Source: Legionella sp. MW5194 (lineage in GTDB: Bacteria > Pseudomonadota > Gammaproteobacteria > Legionellales > Legionellaceae). From it: a stretch of DNA of 64,000 bases. Under the pieces are notes generated by a model. The model saw only the letters and a program-made list of their open reading frames with translations. It was not told where the DNA came from and ran no database searches. The position numbers were made by a program, and so were the translations under genes. The stretch covers positions 1,736,001 through 1,800,000 of the forward strand of contig NZ_CP045732.1 of NCBI RefSeq assembly GCF_016864235.1, written 5' to 3'. This document shows, one piece after another, positions 25,141 to 35,571 of this stretch (positions are counted from its first letter, which is position 1; the number at the start of each line of letters is the position of its first letter).

Positions 25141-26856
25141 ATGGGCCCAAAAGAAAAACATCCATTGAACCAGACCTTTGAGGCCAGCAAAAGCGCATTC
25201 GTTTATGTGGGTCTCTTCAGTCTTGTGATCAATATCCTCATGCTCACCACCCCTCTCTACATGATGCAGGTTTTTGACCGGGTACTCGCAAGCTACAGTT
25301 ACGATACCCTAATCTATCTAACCTTGATTGCGGTATTGGCTCTTCTGATTTTAAGCCTGCTGGACGCCGTCAGAACCTACATTATTATCCATGTCAGTGT
25401 CTGGTTTGAAAGGAAGTTGTCACCCCCCGCCTTAGCGCTAAGTCCTGACCAAATTCTTCTCGGCAATACCTACCCCGAACATGCCCTGCGTGATATCGCC
25501 ACAGTCAAGCAGTTTATTGGTGGCTCAGCCGTTTTTACCTTTTTTGATTCGCCCTGGGTTCCCGTCTACCTTATTGTTATCTTTATGCTCGATCCTGTTC
25601 TGGGCTGGATCTCCACGATCGGGGCTATTGTTCTTTTTTTGTGTGCGCTGCTCAATGAATTGTGCACCCGCAAACTGTTGCGCGATGCCAGTGAGATGGC
25701 CATCAGCACACAACAGGAAATGGCAGCCAGTTTACGCAATGCCGAAGCCATTCAGGCCATGGGCATGCTGCCTGCCTTAATCAGCGCATGGCACAAGAAC
25801 AATGAAACAATTCTCGATTTTCAGATTAAGTCCAGCAAAATTTCCGGCAATATTCTTGCATTGAGCAAATTTATACGCGCTTCCCTGCAAATTTTTATTT
25901 TGGGGGTCGGCGCTTACCTGGTTTTGACCAATCGCATCACCTCCGGAATGATGATTGCCGGCTCCATTTTAATGTCGCGCGCCTTAGCGCCTGTCGAGCA
26001 GGCCATTAGCGCCTGGAAACAGTACCAGAGTGCCAAGCATGCCATTGACAGGCTTAAACCGCATCTGGCTTTTAAGTCACACCGTCTAAGCGGCATTCAA
26101 TTACCTGCACCAAAAGGCAATTTGTCAGTGGAAAATCTCTACTACATGCCTCCTGCCCTTCAGAAATTTGTGATCAACGGCATCAATCTCCACATTAAAC
26201 CCGGGGAAATGGCGGCTCTCATTGGCCCCTCAGCTGCAGGAAAATCAACGCTTGCCCGTCTGATTGCCGGGGTTTTAAAGCCCAATAACGGCAGTGTAAG
26301 ACTGGATACCGCCGACGTGTATCAATGGGAAAGAACCGACTTCGGCCGCTACGTGGGTTACCTGCCGCAGGACATTGAATTATTTAATGGTAGCGTGAAA
26401 GAAAATATCGCCCGCATGGGAACAATCAATGATGCCGCAGTCATTAAAGCGGCAAAACAGGCGGGCTGCCATGAGCTCATTCTCAGACTGCCTCAAGGTT
26501 ATGATACGGTGATTCACCGCAACAGCTTTGGTTTATCTGGAGGTCAACGTCAACGCATTGCCTTAGCCAGGGCATTGTATGGGGATCCGCAGCTTGTGAT
26601 TCTTGATGAGCCCAATTCCAATTTGGACAGCGACGGCGAGCTGGCGCTTCTTAATGCCCTGCAGGAATTGAAACGTCGTCAGGCCACCGTGATCCTCATC
26701 GCCCATCGTCCCCACGTCATTCATTTTGTTGATACCCTTATTGTCCTTAATGAAGGCAAAATTCAGTTCTCAGGTCCTCGCGATCAAATACTGAATAAGC
26801 TTAAAGAATTAGCCGCCGCTCAGGCTGACACACAATCTCAGTCCAAGGGGAATTAA
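25141..26856 (+). CDS. Type I secretion ABC transporter (PrtD/AprD-like)
   Basis: A 571-residue half-transporter: an N-terminal membrane domain starting with LFSLVINILMLTTPLYMMQVFDRVL, typical of PrtD-type exporters, and a C-terminal ATPase. The nucleotide-binding motifs are GPSAAGKST (Walker A), LSGGQRQR (signature), LVILDEPNSNLD (Walker B and D-loop) and IAHRP (H-loop His). No peptidase C39 domain is present. The inner-membrane transporter would dimerise, pair with the HlyD-like protein encoded next (overlap TAATG) and an outer-membrane TolC-type channel encoded elsewhere. The obvious cargo is the RTX protein two genes on. No clear ribosome site precedes the ATG. Confidence 0.9.
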   Translation: MGPKEKHPLNQTFEASKSAFVYVGLFSLVINILMLTTPLYMMQVFDRVLASYSYDTLIYLTLIAVLALLILSLLDAVRTYIIIHVSVWFERKLSPPALALSPDQILLGNTYPEHALRDIATVKQFIGGSAVFTFFDSPWVPVYLIVIFMLDPVLGWISTIGAIVLFLCALLNELCTRKLLRDASEMAISTQQEMAASLRNAEAIQAMGMLPALISAWHKNNETILDFQIKSSKISGNILALSKFIRASLQIFILGVGAYLVLTNRITSGMMIAGSILMSRALAPVEQAISAWKQYQSAKHAIDRLKPHLAFKSHRLSGIQLPAPKGNLSVENLYYMPPALQKFVINGINLHIKPGEMAALIGPSAAGKSTLARLIAGVLKPNNGSVRLDTADVYQWERTDFGRYVGYLPQDIELFNGSVKENIARMGTINDAAVIKAAKQAGCHELILRLPQGYDTVIHRNSFGLSGGQRQRIALARALYGDPQLVILDEPNSNLDSDGELALLNALQELKRRQATVILIAHRPHVIHFVDTLIVLNEGKIQFSGPRDQILNKLKELAAAQADTQSQSKGN

Positions 26857-28172
26857 TGGACGCCAGGCTATTACCTCAAACACCGGAAAAACCTGTCATA
26901 AGTAACGTGATTAAAGCAGGGATTTCGATTCTTTTGTTTTTTATTGGCGGGTTTCTTTTATGGTCTTTACTGTTCCATCTTGATGCCGCTGCCGTAGCGC
27001 AGGGCAAGCTGGTGGTAGAATATGAACGCAAAACGATCCAGCATATGGAAGGCGGTATCATTAAAACCATTTACATCAATGAAGGCTCGGTAGTTAAAGC
27101 CAACACGCCCCTCATTCAATTGGACGATACACAGGCTAAAGCCACACTGGATTTATTGCAGGGGCAACTCTATGAAAATTTAGCCGCGGAGGCGCGCATT
27201 TTTGCCGAGCTCAATAATGAAAAGCAAGTCCATTATCCCGCGCAATTACAGCAGTTGACTCACGATCCTAAAGTAAAAAAAATCCTTGAAGGTCAAGACA
27301 AATTATTTATCGCCCGTAACAAAAGTTATGAAGGACAGAGCAAAATTTTAAATGAGCGCATTGAGGAATACAAAAAGGAAATCAGCAGCCTTGATGCTCA
27401 GGTGATTGCCAATAACGAACAGCTCAAATTGATTGAGGAGGAAATCAAGGCCGTACAATACCTGGAGGAGCGGAAGTTAATTGATAAACCGCGGTTGCTG
27501 GCGCTTAAACGGGAAGCCGCACGCCTAACCGGTGATCGCGGAGAACACCTGGGTTTAATTGCCAAAGCCCATCAGGGCATAGGCGAAATTCAGTCACAGC
27601 TGTTTACCATGATTGAAACCCGGCGCAAGGATTTACTGGAAGAACTTCGCGAAGTGCAACAAAAACTCGCCGACCTGACAGAAAAATGCAAGGCCGCTGA
27701 GGATGTCCTTAAACGTACATTGATTACCGCACCGCAATCAGGCACAGTCATTGGCCTTAAAAAACACACAACGGGCGGTGTCATTACCCCGGGACAAGAC
27801 ATCCTCGACATTATTCCGTCGGGAGATCAACTCATTGTTGAAGCTCAGATTGAACCACTGGACATTAATTCAGTCAAACCGGGCTTGACGGCTAAAGTCA
27901 GGCTTGTCGCTTTTAAACAGAGGAACACCCCTCTGGTTGAGGGTATCGTGACCCAGGTTTCCCCCGATGTGTTTGAAGATCAGGCAACTAAAAAACAGTT
28001 TTACAAAGCCCGAATCGTCCTTAACAAAGAGGAACTTAACAAACTGAAACACGTTTCTCTCTACCCTGGCATGCCGGTTCAAGTGATGATTATTATCGAA
28101 AAACGGACCGCATTTAATTATTTCATTACCCCGCTGCACGACAGTTTTGAGCGTGCCTTCCACGAAGAATGA
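26856..28172 (+). CDS. Type I secretion membrane-fusion protein (HlyD/PrtE-like)
   Basis: A 438-residue periplasmic adaptor with a single N-terminal transmembrane helix (AGISILLFFIGGFLLWSLLF, about residues 22-41). The lipoyl half-motif GKLVVEYERKTIQHMEGGIIKTI and its partner ITAPQSGTVIGLKKHTTGGVI flank a long coiled coil (about 95-275). DILDIIPSGDQLIVEAQIEP is the usual beta-barrel entry of the family. The start codon overlaps the transporter stop, indicating coupled translation. It should link the ABC transporter to a TolC-type channel. Confidence 0.9.
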   Translation: MDARLLPQTPEKPVISNVIKAGISILLFFIGGFLLWSLLFHLDAAAVAQGKLVVEYERKTIQHMEGGIIKTIYINEGSVVKANTPLIQLDDTQAKATLDLLQGQLYENLAAEARIFAELNNEKQVHYPAQLQQLTHDPKVKKILEGQDKLFIARNKSYEGQSKILNERIEEYKKEISSLDAQVIANNEQLKLIEEEIKAVQYLEERKLIDKPRLLALKREAARLTGDRGEHLGLIAKAHQGIGEIQSQLFTMIETRRKDLLEELREVQQKLADLTEKCKAAEDVLKRTLITAPQSGTVIGLKKHTTGGVITPGQDILDIIPSGDQLIVEAQIEPLDINSVKPGLTAKVRLVAFKQRNTPLVEGIVTQVSPDVFEDQATKKQFYKARIVLNKEELNKLKHVSLYPGMPVQVMIIIEKRTAFNYFITPLHDSFERAFHEE

Positions 28173-28186
28173 TGATGGGAGCAGCA

Positions 28187-28253
28187 ATTGCAAAAACCAC
28201 ACCGGCATTCATTTTTGCAATGATCTTGATTAAAATTTATACAATACTATACT
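28187..28253 (+). promoter_or_regulatory. Hairpin plus promoter upstream of RTX gene
   Basis: ATTGCAAAAA (28187-28196) and TTTTTGCAAT (28212-28221) form a perfect 10-base stem just after the adaptor stop, acting perhaps as a terminator for the transporter operon. Then TTGATT (28226-28231) and TATACT (28248-28253) are 16 bases apart, a good sigma-70 promoter. The RTX gene follows with a GAGGTG ribosome site. The cargo is therefore probably transcribed on its own as well as by readthrough. Confidence 0.55.
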
Positions 28254-28283
28254 TTAATTTGTCTTAGTTGTAGAGGTGTAGCC

Positions 28284-31200
28284 ATGACGATTATAACGGG
28301 CACTAATGGTGCTGATGTTATTGAGGGTGGCGCAGCAAATGACTTACTGCTAGGTGGTAATGGTAATGATACACTAAACGGCGGTTCCGGGAGTGATCTG
28401 CTCGACGGTGGTAATGGCAATGATCTGCTTGATGGAGGAAGTGGTTCGGATATTTTATCCGGGGGGAACGGCAACGATACTCTCCTCGGTGGTGCCGGGA
28501 ATGATTTGCTCGATGGGGGCAATGGCAACGACACGTTAAATGGCGGAGACGGCACTGACATTCTTAACGGCGGCAACGGCAATGACATACTGGATGGTGG
28601 TGCCGGCTCTGATCTTCTCAGTGGTGGGAACGGTAACGATACCTTTACTTACCACGTTGAAAACAATCTCAATGCACTGGATGTCTACATTGGCGGTAAT
28701 GGCAATGACACCCTCATTATCGAGGGTACTTCCGATTTTTTTGCGCGGGCGGATGTTCAACAGGCACTGGCCGCATTTCAGGCCGCGTGTGATAACCTGC
28801 TGTTTAATTTTGCCACGTACGTGGAGGGTTGGAATTTAATTGTCAACACCATAGAGAATGTCATACTTAAAGTTGTTGCACCCCTGAATGTCGCACCCGT
28901 TGCCAATGGGGATCTGGTCAACGCGGTAGAGGACACGCCTCTGGCTATCCCTGTCGCCAATCTGCTGGGCAACGATACCGATGGCAATAACGATGCATTA
29001 ACGGTTCAGTCTGTTGGCAATGCTGCCCATGGTACTGTGATGCTTAACGATGGCGTCATTACTTACACGCCCAACAGCAATTACAATGGCTCTGACAGTT
29101 TCACTTACACCATCAGCGATGGACGGGGTGGCATCAGTCAGGCCACCGTCACTGTCACTGTTGCTGCCGTGAATGATGCGCCCACAGGTGAAGTTGTCAT
29201 TGCTGGCGACGCCATTGAAAATCAAACGCTCACAGCCGACGCCACTGCCATCGATGACATCGACGGGCTTGGTGCTGTCACTTACCAGTGGAAGGCGGAT
29301 GGCGAAACAATTGATGGCGCTACCGGTAGTACCTATACACTCACTGACGCAGACGTTGGTAAAGTGATAACAGTCGCTGTAAGTTATACTGACGGCGGCG
29401 GAACCCAGGAAACCGTGGTTTCAGCAGCGACTGATCCCGTGCTCTCAGACAATGTCGCGCCAGTCGCCATCGATGATGTGATTGATGGCAATGAAGACAC
29501 CCCGTTGGTGCTTGCCGCGGGTGTATTACTGGCCAATGACACCGACGCTAATAATGACGCCCTGACCATCCAGTCAGTTGGCAATGCCACGAATGGTACA
29601 GTCACTCTGGATAACAATGGCAACATCGTGTTTACACCGGCAGCCAATTACAATGGCCCTGCCAGTTTTACTTACGTTGTAGCGGATGGTGATGGCGCAA
29701 CCAGTGAAGCAGTGGTTCACATCAATGTAGCTGCTGTCAATGATGCACCCACAGGCGATGTGACCATTCAAGGCACCCCGCAGGAGGGGCAAGTTCTTAC
29801 CGCCAATGCCAATCTGACGGATGTGGAAGGCCTTGGTGCCTTTAACTACCAGTGGTTTGCCAATGGTAACGTCATTTCGGGGGCCAATGGCAGTACTTAC
29901 ACGTTAACCGAGGGGGATATCGGTAAAACGATCACCGCGACAGTCAGTTACACAGATGGAGCAGGCACTCAGGAAACCGTGCAATCGCAAGCGACCGGTC
30001 CTGTGGCTTCTCTTTTTGATGTGGATACCGATACCGCCACCGCTGTGAGACTGGAGAATGATCAGGTTTTTGTTAATGATGTTCTTCAAACCGGGGTTGA
30101 CAGTATTCGCACCAGCGATTTTGACGATGTTCTGGTGGTTAAAGACGTCATCAATGGCCTGGTCGTCAATTTGGCTGGCGAAGTAAATGCCGACGCCATC
30201 GATTTACGTGGCATTACAGGTGTAACCTATACTGCCAGTACCGATGTGATCAGCAAAGACACCGACAGCATGACGGTTCATGATGTGGAGAATTTCCTCA
30301 TTGGCGACCGCGGCAATAGCTTCGTGATTGACCAGGGCGGCAACTACACGTTCCTGTTTGATCAATCCATTCCAAGCTCGATTACCGGAACCAATCCTCA
30401 ACCGTCGACAACTATCCAGATGATTGAAGGCACCGGCGCCACCAATGTGGGTTTGTTTGTCTACAACTCCGCAGGGCTTCCGGCGACAGCCAATGATATC
30501 CAGAAAATTAATCTGCAGATGCAGTTTAATAATGCTGGACCCAACATTGATAACGTCGCGACACTGGATTTCCAAAACGGTGCTTATGCGTTCAATGCTA
30601 CAGCCATTGAGTATGGGTTAATTGCGGCCTTGATTGCGCTTGCTGCAATTGCCGCCTTGCAAAACTTGGGCATTCCTCAATCCACCTTCTCGCAACAATC
30701 CTTTGGTGATGTTAAATTGTCATTAACCAGCAGCGGTCTTGATACCACACAGGACTCTGTCACCGCCAAACTGACAGGCCTGCGTGAAGTGGTTGTCCCG
30801 GTAGGCAATGACGCAAATTTTAAACCCTGGACAATCATCTCCAATGACAGCGGTTTGAAAGGCGTGGTCGACTTGACCCAGTTAGTCAGTATCAATGAAA
30901 ACAGCAGCAATCCTCCCCACTTACAAGTGAATTGGGATGCGTCTGTGGACAGTGATCTGCCTGCTGTGCTGATTAGCGAACAAGGCTTCCTCACGTCCAA
31001 CGAGCATGCCTTTTATAAATTTCAACACTACAAGTTGGGTCAAGGAAGCGATACCTTGAACGTGACTGCATTGGATACCAATCCCAATGCCCTCGTTGAA
31101 ATGGGTGAAAAAGCGGATGGCAGCGATCTGGATACGCTGAATCTGTTCAGGATTGGCGATCTGTTTAACCCGGTTGTCGCCGCCACTTATAACGGCACGA

Positions 31201-31556
31201 CAGGCTTGTTGCAGATGGGCGCCAATCAAATGCATGTGACAGGTGTCGAAAAAATTATTGGGACCTCGCTGGCTGATACTATCACAGGCGATAGCGGCAA
31301 TAACATTATCGATGGCGGCGCAGGCAATGATACTCTGGCTGGCGGTGCAGGCAGCGATACGTTTGTTTATACCCCACTAGCCTCCGGCAATGACACCATC
31401 AGTGATTTCAATCTGATTGAGGATGCATTACAACTCACTGGGGTGACCATTCAGAGTATTAATTACTTCGGTCCCAACACCATCATTAATTTAAGCAATA
31501 GTGGCGTTGTTACGCTGCTTGGGACTGTCGCCACCCAGGAGGACTTGATAGGATAA
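28284..31556 (+). CDS. RTX/cadherin-like secreted protein (1090 aa)
   Basis: Predicted type I secretion cargo. Residues about 9-125 are Gly-Asn-Asp nonapeptide repeats ([20 protein letters not shown] pattern) that fold into Ca2+-binding parallel beta rolls. Residues about 203-580 alternate two beta-sandwich modules twice: a VCBS/cadherin-like unit ([28 protein letters not shown]) and an Ig-like unit with YQW and TYTLT/VSYTDG wording. After an asparagine-rich region, a short second RTX block ([20 protein letters not shown]) and the C-terminal T1SS signal region ([15 protein letters not shown]) finish the protein. Most RTX proteins have the repeats only C-terminally; here the larger block is N-terminal. 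No catalytic motif was seen, so an adhesin or matrix role is likely. A strong terminator follows. Confidence 0.9.
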   Translation: MTIITGTNGADVIEGGAANDLLLGGNGNDTLNGGSGSDLLDGGNGNDLLDGGSGSDILSGGNGNDTLLGGAGNDLLDGGNGNDTLNGGDGTDILNGGNGNDILDGGAGSDLLSGGNGNDTFTYHVENNLNALDVYIGGNGNDTLIIEGTSDFFARADVQQALAAFQAACDNLLFNFATYVEGWNLIVNTIENVILKVVAPLNVAPVANGDLVNAVEDTPLAIPVANLLGNDTDGNNDALTVQSVGNAAHGTVMLNDGVITYTPNSNYNGSDSFTYTISDGRGGISQATVTVTVAAVNDAPTGEVVIAGDAIENQTLTADATAIDDIDGLGAVTYQWKADGETIDGATGSTYTLTDADVGKVITVAVSYTDGGGTQETVVSAATDPVLSDNVAPVAIDDVIDGNEDTPLVLAAGVLLANDTDANNDALTIQSVGNATNGTVTLDNNGNIVFTPAANYNGPASFTYVVADGDGATSEAVVHINVAAVNDAPTGDVTIQGTPQEGQVLTANANLTDVEGLGAFNYQWFANGNVISGANGSTYTLTEGDIGKTITATVSYTDGAGTQETVQSQATGPVASLFDVDTDTATAVRLENDQVFVNDVLQTGVDSIRTSDFDDVLVVKDVINGLVVNLAGEVNADAIDLRGITGVTYTASTDVISKDTDSMTVHDVENFLIGDRGNSFVIDQGGNYTFLFDQSIPSSITGTNPQPSTTIQMIEGTGATNVGLFVYNSAGLPATANDIQKINLQMQFNNAGPNIDNVATLDFQNGAYAFNATAIEYGLIAALIALAAIAALQNLGIPQSTFSQQSFGDVKLSLTSSGLDTTQDSVTAKLTGLREVVVPVGNDANFKPWTIISNDSGLKGVVDLTQLVSINENSSNPPHLQVNWDASVDSDLPAVLISEQGFLTSNEHAFYKFQHYKLGQGSDTLNVTALDTNPNALVEMGEKADGSDLDTLNLFRIGDLFNPVVAATYNGTTGLLQMGANQMHVTGVEKIIGTSLADTITGDSGNNIIDGGAGNDTLAGGAGSDTFVYTPLASGNDTISDFNLIEDALQLTGVTIQSINYFGPNTIINLSNSGVVTLLGTVATQEDLIG

Positions 31557-31573
31557 ATCCCCTTCTCTCTCCG

Positions 31574-31604
31574 AACTACCCTGCCTGCAGGGTAGTTTTT
31601 TTAT
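31574..31604 (+). terminator. Rho-independent terminator after RTX gene
   Basis: ACTACCCTGC (31575-31584) pairs perfectly with GCAGGGTAGT (31587-31596) around a very short loop and is followed by a T-rich tract to 31604. The flanking A and T bases extend the stem. Confidence 0.9.
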
Positions 31605-31623
31605 TATTCACTTATGGCATACA

Positions 31624-31944
31624 CTACTGGCTTTGTTTAACCACCTGCTGCTGCACTTGGGAAATCTGTTGCTGCAGACTGGTTTGTATCTGCTTCATTT
31701 GATTCTGCGTTTGGGCATTGACGGTTTGAATCTGAGCCTGCAATTGCGTCTGGACCTGTTTGATTTGTGCCTGCAACTGGGTGTTTAAAGCCGCCAGTTG
31801 CTGCTGCTGTTGAGCTTGCAATTGCTTTAACTGGTTTTGAATTTCCGTGTTTAACTGTTGAACCTGATTATTGTCTGTGGCGTCAGCAGCATACACGCTG
31901 TGGGTAAGGACAATGCCACCCACAACAGCGAGAATAGTTTTCAT
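31624..31944 (-). CDS. Secreted Gln-rich coiled-coil protein (106 aa)
   Basis: A small exported protein: KTILAVVGGIVLTHSVYA is a clear signal peptide with an AxA-like cleavage site near residue 20. The mature part is a Gln-rich heptad-like coiled coil (repeated QLQAQ, QIKQVQTQ and QIQTVNAQ). The ATG at 31944 has an AAGGAA site and is preferred over an in-frame TTG at 31950. The protein is likely periplasmic and oligomeric. It is convergent with the RTX gene. Its function is unknown; a chaperone-like or structural role is only a guess. Confidence 0.65.
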   Translation of the reverse strand: MKTILAVVGGIVLTHSVYAADATDNNQVQQLNTEIQNQLKQLQAQQQQQLAALNTQLQAQIKQVQTQLQAQIQTVNAQTQNQMKQIQTSLQQQISQVQQQVVKQSQ

Positions 31945-32005
31945 GATCAATTCCTTTTTAAATGATTCCTTTTCACTTTACCGAATAACAGCGCCCTTGC
32001 AAAGA

Positions 32006-32680
32006 CTAAGACAAATGGAACAATCGCCGGGTAAAGGCTGTACGTAAGTAAAAACCGCGGGGCAGCGTCAGAATTTTATTGCCCTCACCGTCAAATCCAT
32101 AACACAATGAACGGGTGTTGGCCGCTTTGGGACGGACCTGCAGGTAATGACCGAAGGTTGCATCAATCTCTTCCAGCCGGCCTGTGGCAATCATGGTGGT
32201 CAACTCATGCCAATCCGAGGCGAGTATGGCTTCTTCTTCAGTATCAGGCGACCACAGTAGCGCACGCCCAATCCGTCGTTGCTCAAAAGGAATACGATTA
32301 TCCCCTTCAAGCGGTATCCACAAGACGCGTTTTAATTTCTCATAACATTGGGAGTTAAGCCATTGCTGCTGATGAATGGTCATTAACGGAATGCTGGTGA
32401 CAAACGTGGATTCTGCGGGCGTACGTTGATGGTTTATCGGGATGGTTTTGAGTTCTATGCCAAGGTTTTTAAAATCAGGTACCGGTTGACAACCGGCCGT
32501 GGTACCTAATGCCTGCTCAATGGCCATGCCCGCCCATCCCTTACGCCGTGCGGCCTGTTCAGGGATGGTCAGGGATAATTCCGCCGCAAGCTGGGCAAAA
32601 TTCAACCCCTCAATGGTTTCGCAGCGTTGCAGTAATTCAGTTTCGCTGGCCGGGCTGCTATTTAATGAATAAGGCCTCAT
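32006..32680 (-). CDS. mutH: DNA mismatch repair endonuclease MutH
   Basis: A 224-residue MutH: the type II-like nuclease activated by MutL that nicks the unmethylated strand at hemimethylated GATC sites. RRKGWAGMAIEQALG, then PDFKNLGIELKTIPI with the catalytic Asp, Glu and Lys, the KRVLWIPLEGD block and YLQVRPKAANTRSL follow the family from end to end. The start at 32680 has a GAAGGTG ribosome site and overlaps the end of the MscS-family gene by 23 bases. The open frame extends upstream to 32827 but that part does not look like MutH. Presence implies Dam-directed repair in this organism; dam itself is not in the window. Confidence 0.95.
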   Translation of the reverse strand: MRPYSLNSSPASETELLQRCETIEGLNFAQLAAELSLTIPEQAARRKGWAGMAIEQALGTTAGCQPVPDFKNLGIELKTIPINHQRTPAESTFVTSIPLMTIHQQQWLNSQCYEKLKRVLWIPLEGDNRIPFEQRRIGRALLWSPDTEEEAILASDWHELTTMIATGRLEEIDATFGHYLQVRPKAANTRSLCYGFDGEGNKILTLPRGFYLRTAFTRRLFHLS

Positions 32681-35570
32681 GCTCACCTTCTTTAATCTCC
32701 ACGCTGATCGGCGGAATCGGCGGTTTAATGCCGGCAGCCTTGAATTGCGCGGCAATGGCAAACAGGACTTTGGAACGAATTTCAAAACGGGTATGCAGCT
32801 GCACATTAATAAAATAACGCACTTCAAATTCGATTAAAGCCTCATCAATTTGTTTCAGGAAAGCCTGGGCTGGCGGATCGGCGACAATTTCCGGAATAAT
32901 GGCCAACACATCCAGTATCAATTGCTGAATCATGACCGGATCATCCGCACGACTGACCTTGATGGGAGTAACGGTGCGCACAATGCCGTCCTGGTGTGTC
33001 CAATTGGTGAAGGGTTTATTGAACGTTTCGGCATTGGGAATCAACACTTCCATGTTGTCCCAGGAGGACACCCGCATGGAGCGTATGCCGATGTGAGCCA
33101 CCCGGCCTTCATAATTGCCCAGGGTAATGAGATCGCCTTCACGCACTGGGCGTTCAATCAACAGCATTAACCCTCCCACCACATTACTGGCAAAATCACG
33201 CAAGCCAAACCCCATCCCTACCGCGAGACCGCCGATGACCATGGACATGCCGCTAAAATCAAAGCCCAACGCCCGCAAGGTGACAAACCCGCCGATGAGA
33301 ATGACAGCGTATTGAGTAAATACCGACAGGCTGTTACGGATACCGGGATCACGGGCATCGCGATACAGCCAGCGGTAACTGAATTCACGAGTCCATTTCG
33401 CAGCCCACATGAATACCGAAAGCAGGATTAAAAAATTCAGGATGCTGAATGCGGTGATGTGTATCCCGGCCATGTTGATCAAGGGGTAATGGCCAAATTG
33501 AACCAGTTTAACCATTACCAGCGAATCCGAATGCCAGCCAAACAGTTGAAACACGACATAGATTGAAGCAGCCAGCAATCCAACGCGCAATACTTTATCC
33601 AGCGGCTTAAGCCAGACTTCAATCCAAAGCCAGCCATTGGTCATGGTGGAAATCATCCATTCCGACAACAGCTCCATGGCATCAAACAATAATCCGCGCA
33701 TCAGGACATAAGCCGACAACAACAGCAGCAACTGCATCTGGTAGCGACTCAAAGTCCAGGCGAGATTGATGTAACCCACCATCCCGATCACAGCGATAGC
33801 CAGCAGAGTCAGGGGAATAAGAATGACAAGCAGCATCACCGCGTGCCGGAAATAGCGTTTCTTGCTTTTCAGAACAGGATGAAGCAAATGAGTAATGATA
33901 TGACGGTTTTTCCAGGACAGAATAGAAACCGCCACTAAAAACAGCATGAACAGTCGATTGAAAATATCCTGCAACAGCGTCGTCAAAGGCAGCAGATAAC
34001 TAATCACCATGAGGGCCGTTGTCCACCCGCCGGCCAAGAGCAGCCACTTTAAGCGGTGATAAAGCCGCACATCTGTTCCCGAGGAGTCAGTTACCCGCTC
34101 TAACAACACAAGCCTTGCAATCTGAATCAAGGTGCTGAATGCAAGTCCGACTAAACTTAATTGCATCAGCATTTGGTAGTTTGCAAAGGGAATGTGGTTG
34201 AAATAAAACAGGCAAAGGAAAGCGCCGGTAACCCCTAACAAAGGCAGGTTGCGATTAAACAGTGTCAAGGTGCCTTCATACAAATGCCCCGTTAATCGTG
34301 ACCGTTCCTTGTCGCGGCTGCGTTGCTTCAACAAGCGGTACAGCACAGTGGTGGTGACGGTAATAAAAATTAAAGCCATCCACAGCAACACCATCGGTAA
34401 AGTATCCAGCCACTGGTAATTATCCCTGATTTTGAGGGTAAGGATCTTCAAGTAACCATAGACCTGACTGGGAATCTTACTGATTTGGCTTAAAATGTCT
34501 GGCCAGCTGTCAAGACGGTATTCGGATAAGCTTTGCCTCACCGACAATTGCTTTTTTAATTCCTCTTGATGATTGTCCAGGTCCTCCTGCAGCGTTTGTT
34601 CCTGAATACCAATGCTGGCGATGCGATCATTGATGATGCCAGTTAAGGCAGTAAAACTTTTTTGAAGGGCCTTTTCACCAACATGGCTTTGTTCATTTTT
34701 TACCATGGTGCGCATTTTTCGCAGCGATTGCTCCATATCCGAAAGCTGGGTCATGGTCGTTTTATAGGTTTCGGCCACAGACTGTAGCGTGCGGATATCG
34801 GGATTTTTTTTAAGCAGAAATTCCGCCTTGGCCAATTTCCGCTGCAGATGGAGCTCCGCCATTTTATACTGAGTCAAATTGATCAGCTGGTTATTTAACA
34901 AGAGGCGGGCTTCCAGGGCATAGTTATTACGGAATTCCCCTTCACTTTTAATCTGCTGCTGCAGATCAATGCTCTTGTCATACAGTCTGAGCAGGTTGTC
35001 ATTTAAACGTGTTTCCCTGGCATGAAGCGCATCCAGCTTGGCACGCAACTGCTCTTTTGATTTCCACAGGAAAAGCGCCTGCTGGCGGCTTAACAACAGT
35101 TGCTGATAGCGCTTGGCCAACTCGATGTTGTCATTGAGCAGGCTGATGGTTTTTTTATTGATGTCGTTTAATGTGTTGATTTTTTCTATTTTTTGCTGAG
35201 CGTCCATGGGGCTCAGTTCGGCCCCGGGAAATTGCTGCAACTGCTTTAGGCGCTGAGTAAAATCGTCCTGCAGTTTCGTCTGATTGACGAGGAAATTCTC
35301 ATAGCTCGCTATTTTGGCTTTATTCAATGCGATGAGCGCATCATTCTGCTCGATTAATTGTTTGTATTCGGTTTCATTGGATGGGTTGGAAGGCAGCCGG
35401 GACTCATTCAAGACCAGGGTGAGGTTATTTTTTTCCTGAGCCAGGTACTCGATTAATTGCCCGCTATTCCCCTCAGGTTTGGCTAAAAGAGGGGCGCTTA
35501 CAGCGAAGCACACCACACTGATTAACGCGTAAAACCGGTTTTTCCAGGAGGAAAAACCGGTTCTGACCAT
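32658..35570 (-). CDS. Large mechanosensitive channel of the MscS/MscK family
   Basis: A 970-residue inner-membrane channel. A signal peptide (FYALISVVCFAVSAPLLA) leads to a long coiled-coil periplasmic domain (about 40-390), then about ten hydrophobic segments and a C-terminal MscS core with GFDFSGMSMVIGGLAVGMGFGLRDFASN, the pore helix TM3, and ERPVREGDLITLGNYEGRV of the beta domain. The layout fits MscK/MscM-like osmotic safety valves. The start codon chosen (35570) is two bases after the aspS stop; an ATG at 35585 overlaps aspS. It is read from the same operon as aspS and mutH. Confidence 0.85.
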   Translation of the reverse strand: MVRTGFSSWKNRFYALISVVCFAVSAPLLAKPEGNSGQLIEYLAQEKNNLTLVLNESRLPSNPSNETEYKQLIEQNDALIALNKAKIASYENFLVNQTKLQDDFTQRLKQLQQFPGAELSPMDAQQKIEKINTLNDINKKTISLLNDNIELAKRYQQLLLSRQQALFLWKSKEQLRAKLDALHARETRLNDNLLRLYDKSIDLQQQIKSEGEFRNNYALEARLLLNNQLINLTQYKMAELHLQRKLAKAEFLLKKNPDIRTLQSVAETYKTTMTQLSDMEQSLRKMRTMVKNEQSHVGEKALQKSFTALTGIINDRIASIGIQEQTLQEDLDNHQEELKKQLSVRQSLSEYRLDSWPDILSQISKIPSQVYGYLKILTLKIRDNYQWLDTLPMVLLWMALIFITVTTTVLYRLLKQRSRDKERSRLTGHLYEGTLTLFNRNLPLLGVTGAFLCLFYFNHIPFANYQMLMQLSLVGLAFSTLIQIARLVLLERVTDSSGTDVRLYHRLKWLLLAGGWTTALMVISYLLPLTTLLQDIFNRLFMLFLVAVSILSWKNRHIITHLLHPVLKSKKRYFRHAVMLLVILIPLTLLAIAVIGMVGYINLAWTLSRYQMQLLLLLSAYVLMRGLLFDAMELLSEWMISTMTNGWLWIEVWLKPLDKVLRVGLLAASIYVVFQLFGWHSDSLVMVKLVQFGHYPLINMAGIHITAFSILNFLILLSVFMWAAKWTREFSYRWLYRDARDPGIRNSLSVFTQYAVILIGGFVTLRALGFDFSGMSMVIGGLAVGMGFGLRDFASNVVGGLMLLIERPVREGDLITLGNYEGRVAHIGIRSMRVSSWDNMEVLIPNAETFNKPFTNWTHQDGIVRTVTPIKVSRADDPVMIQQLILDVLAIIPEIVADPPAQAFLKQIDEALIEFEVRYFINVQLHTRFEIRSKVLFAIAAQFKAAGIKPPIPPISVEIKEGEHEALFIK

Positions 35571-35571
35571 T

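Noticed and set aside
28247-28588. Minus-strand Pro/Leu/Ser-rich frame opposite the RTX repeats
   Set aside because: It is the antisense of the Gly-Asn-Asp repeats and only stays open because of repetition.
31624-31944. TolC-type channel partner for the type I system
   Set aside because: It is a 106-residue Gln-rich coiled coil, too short and lacking beta-barrel strands.
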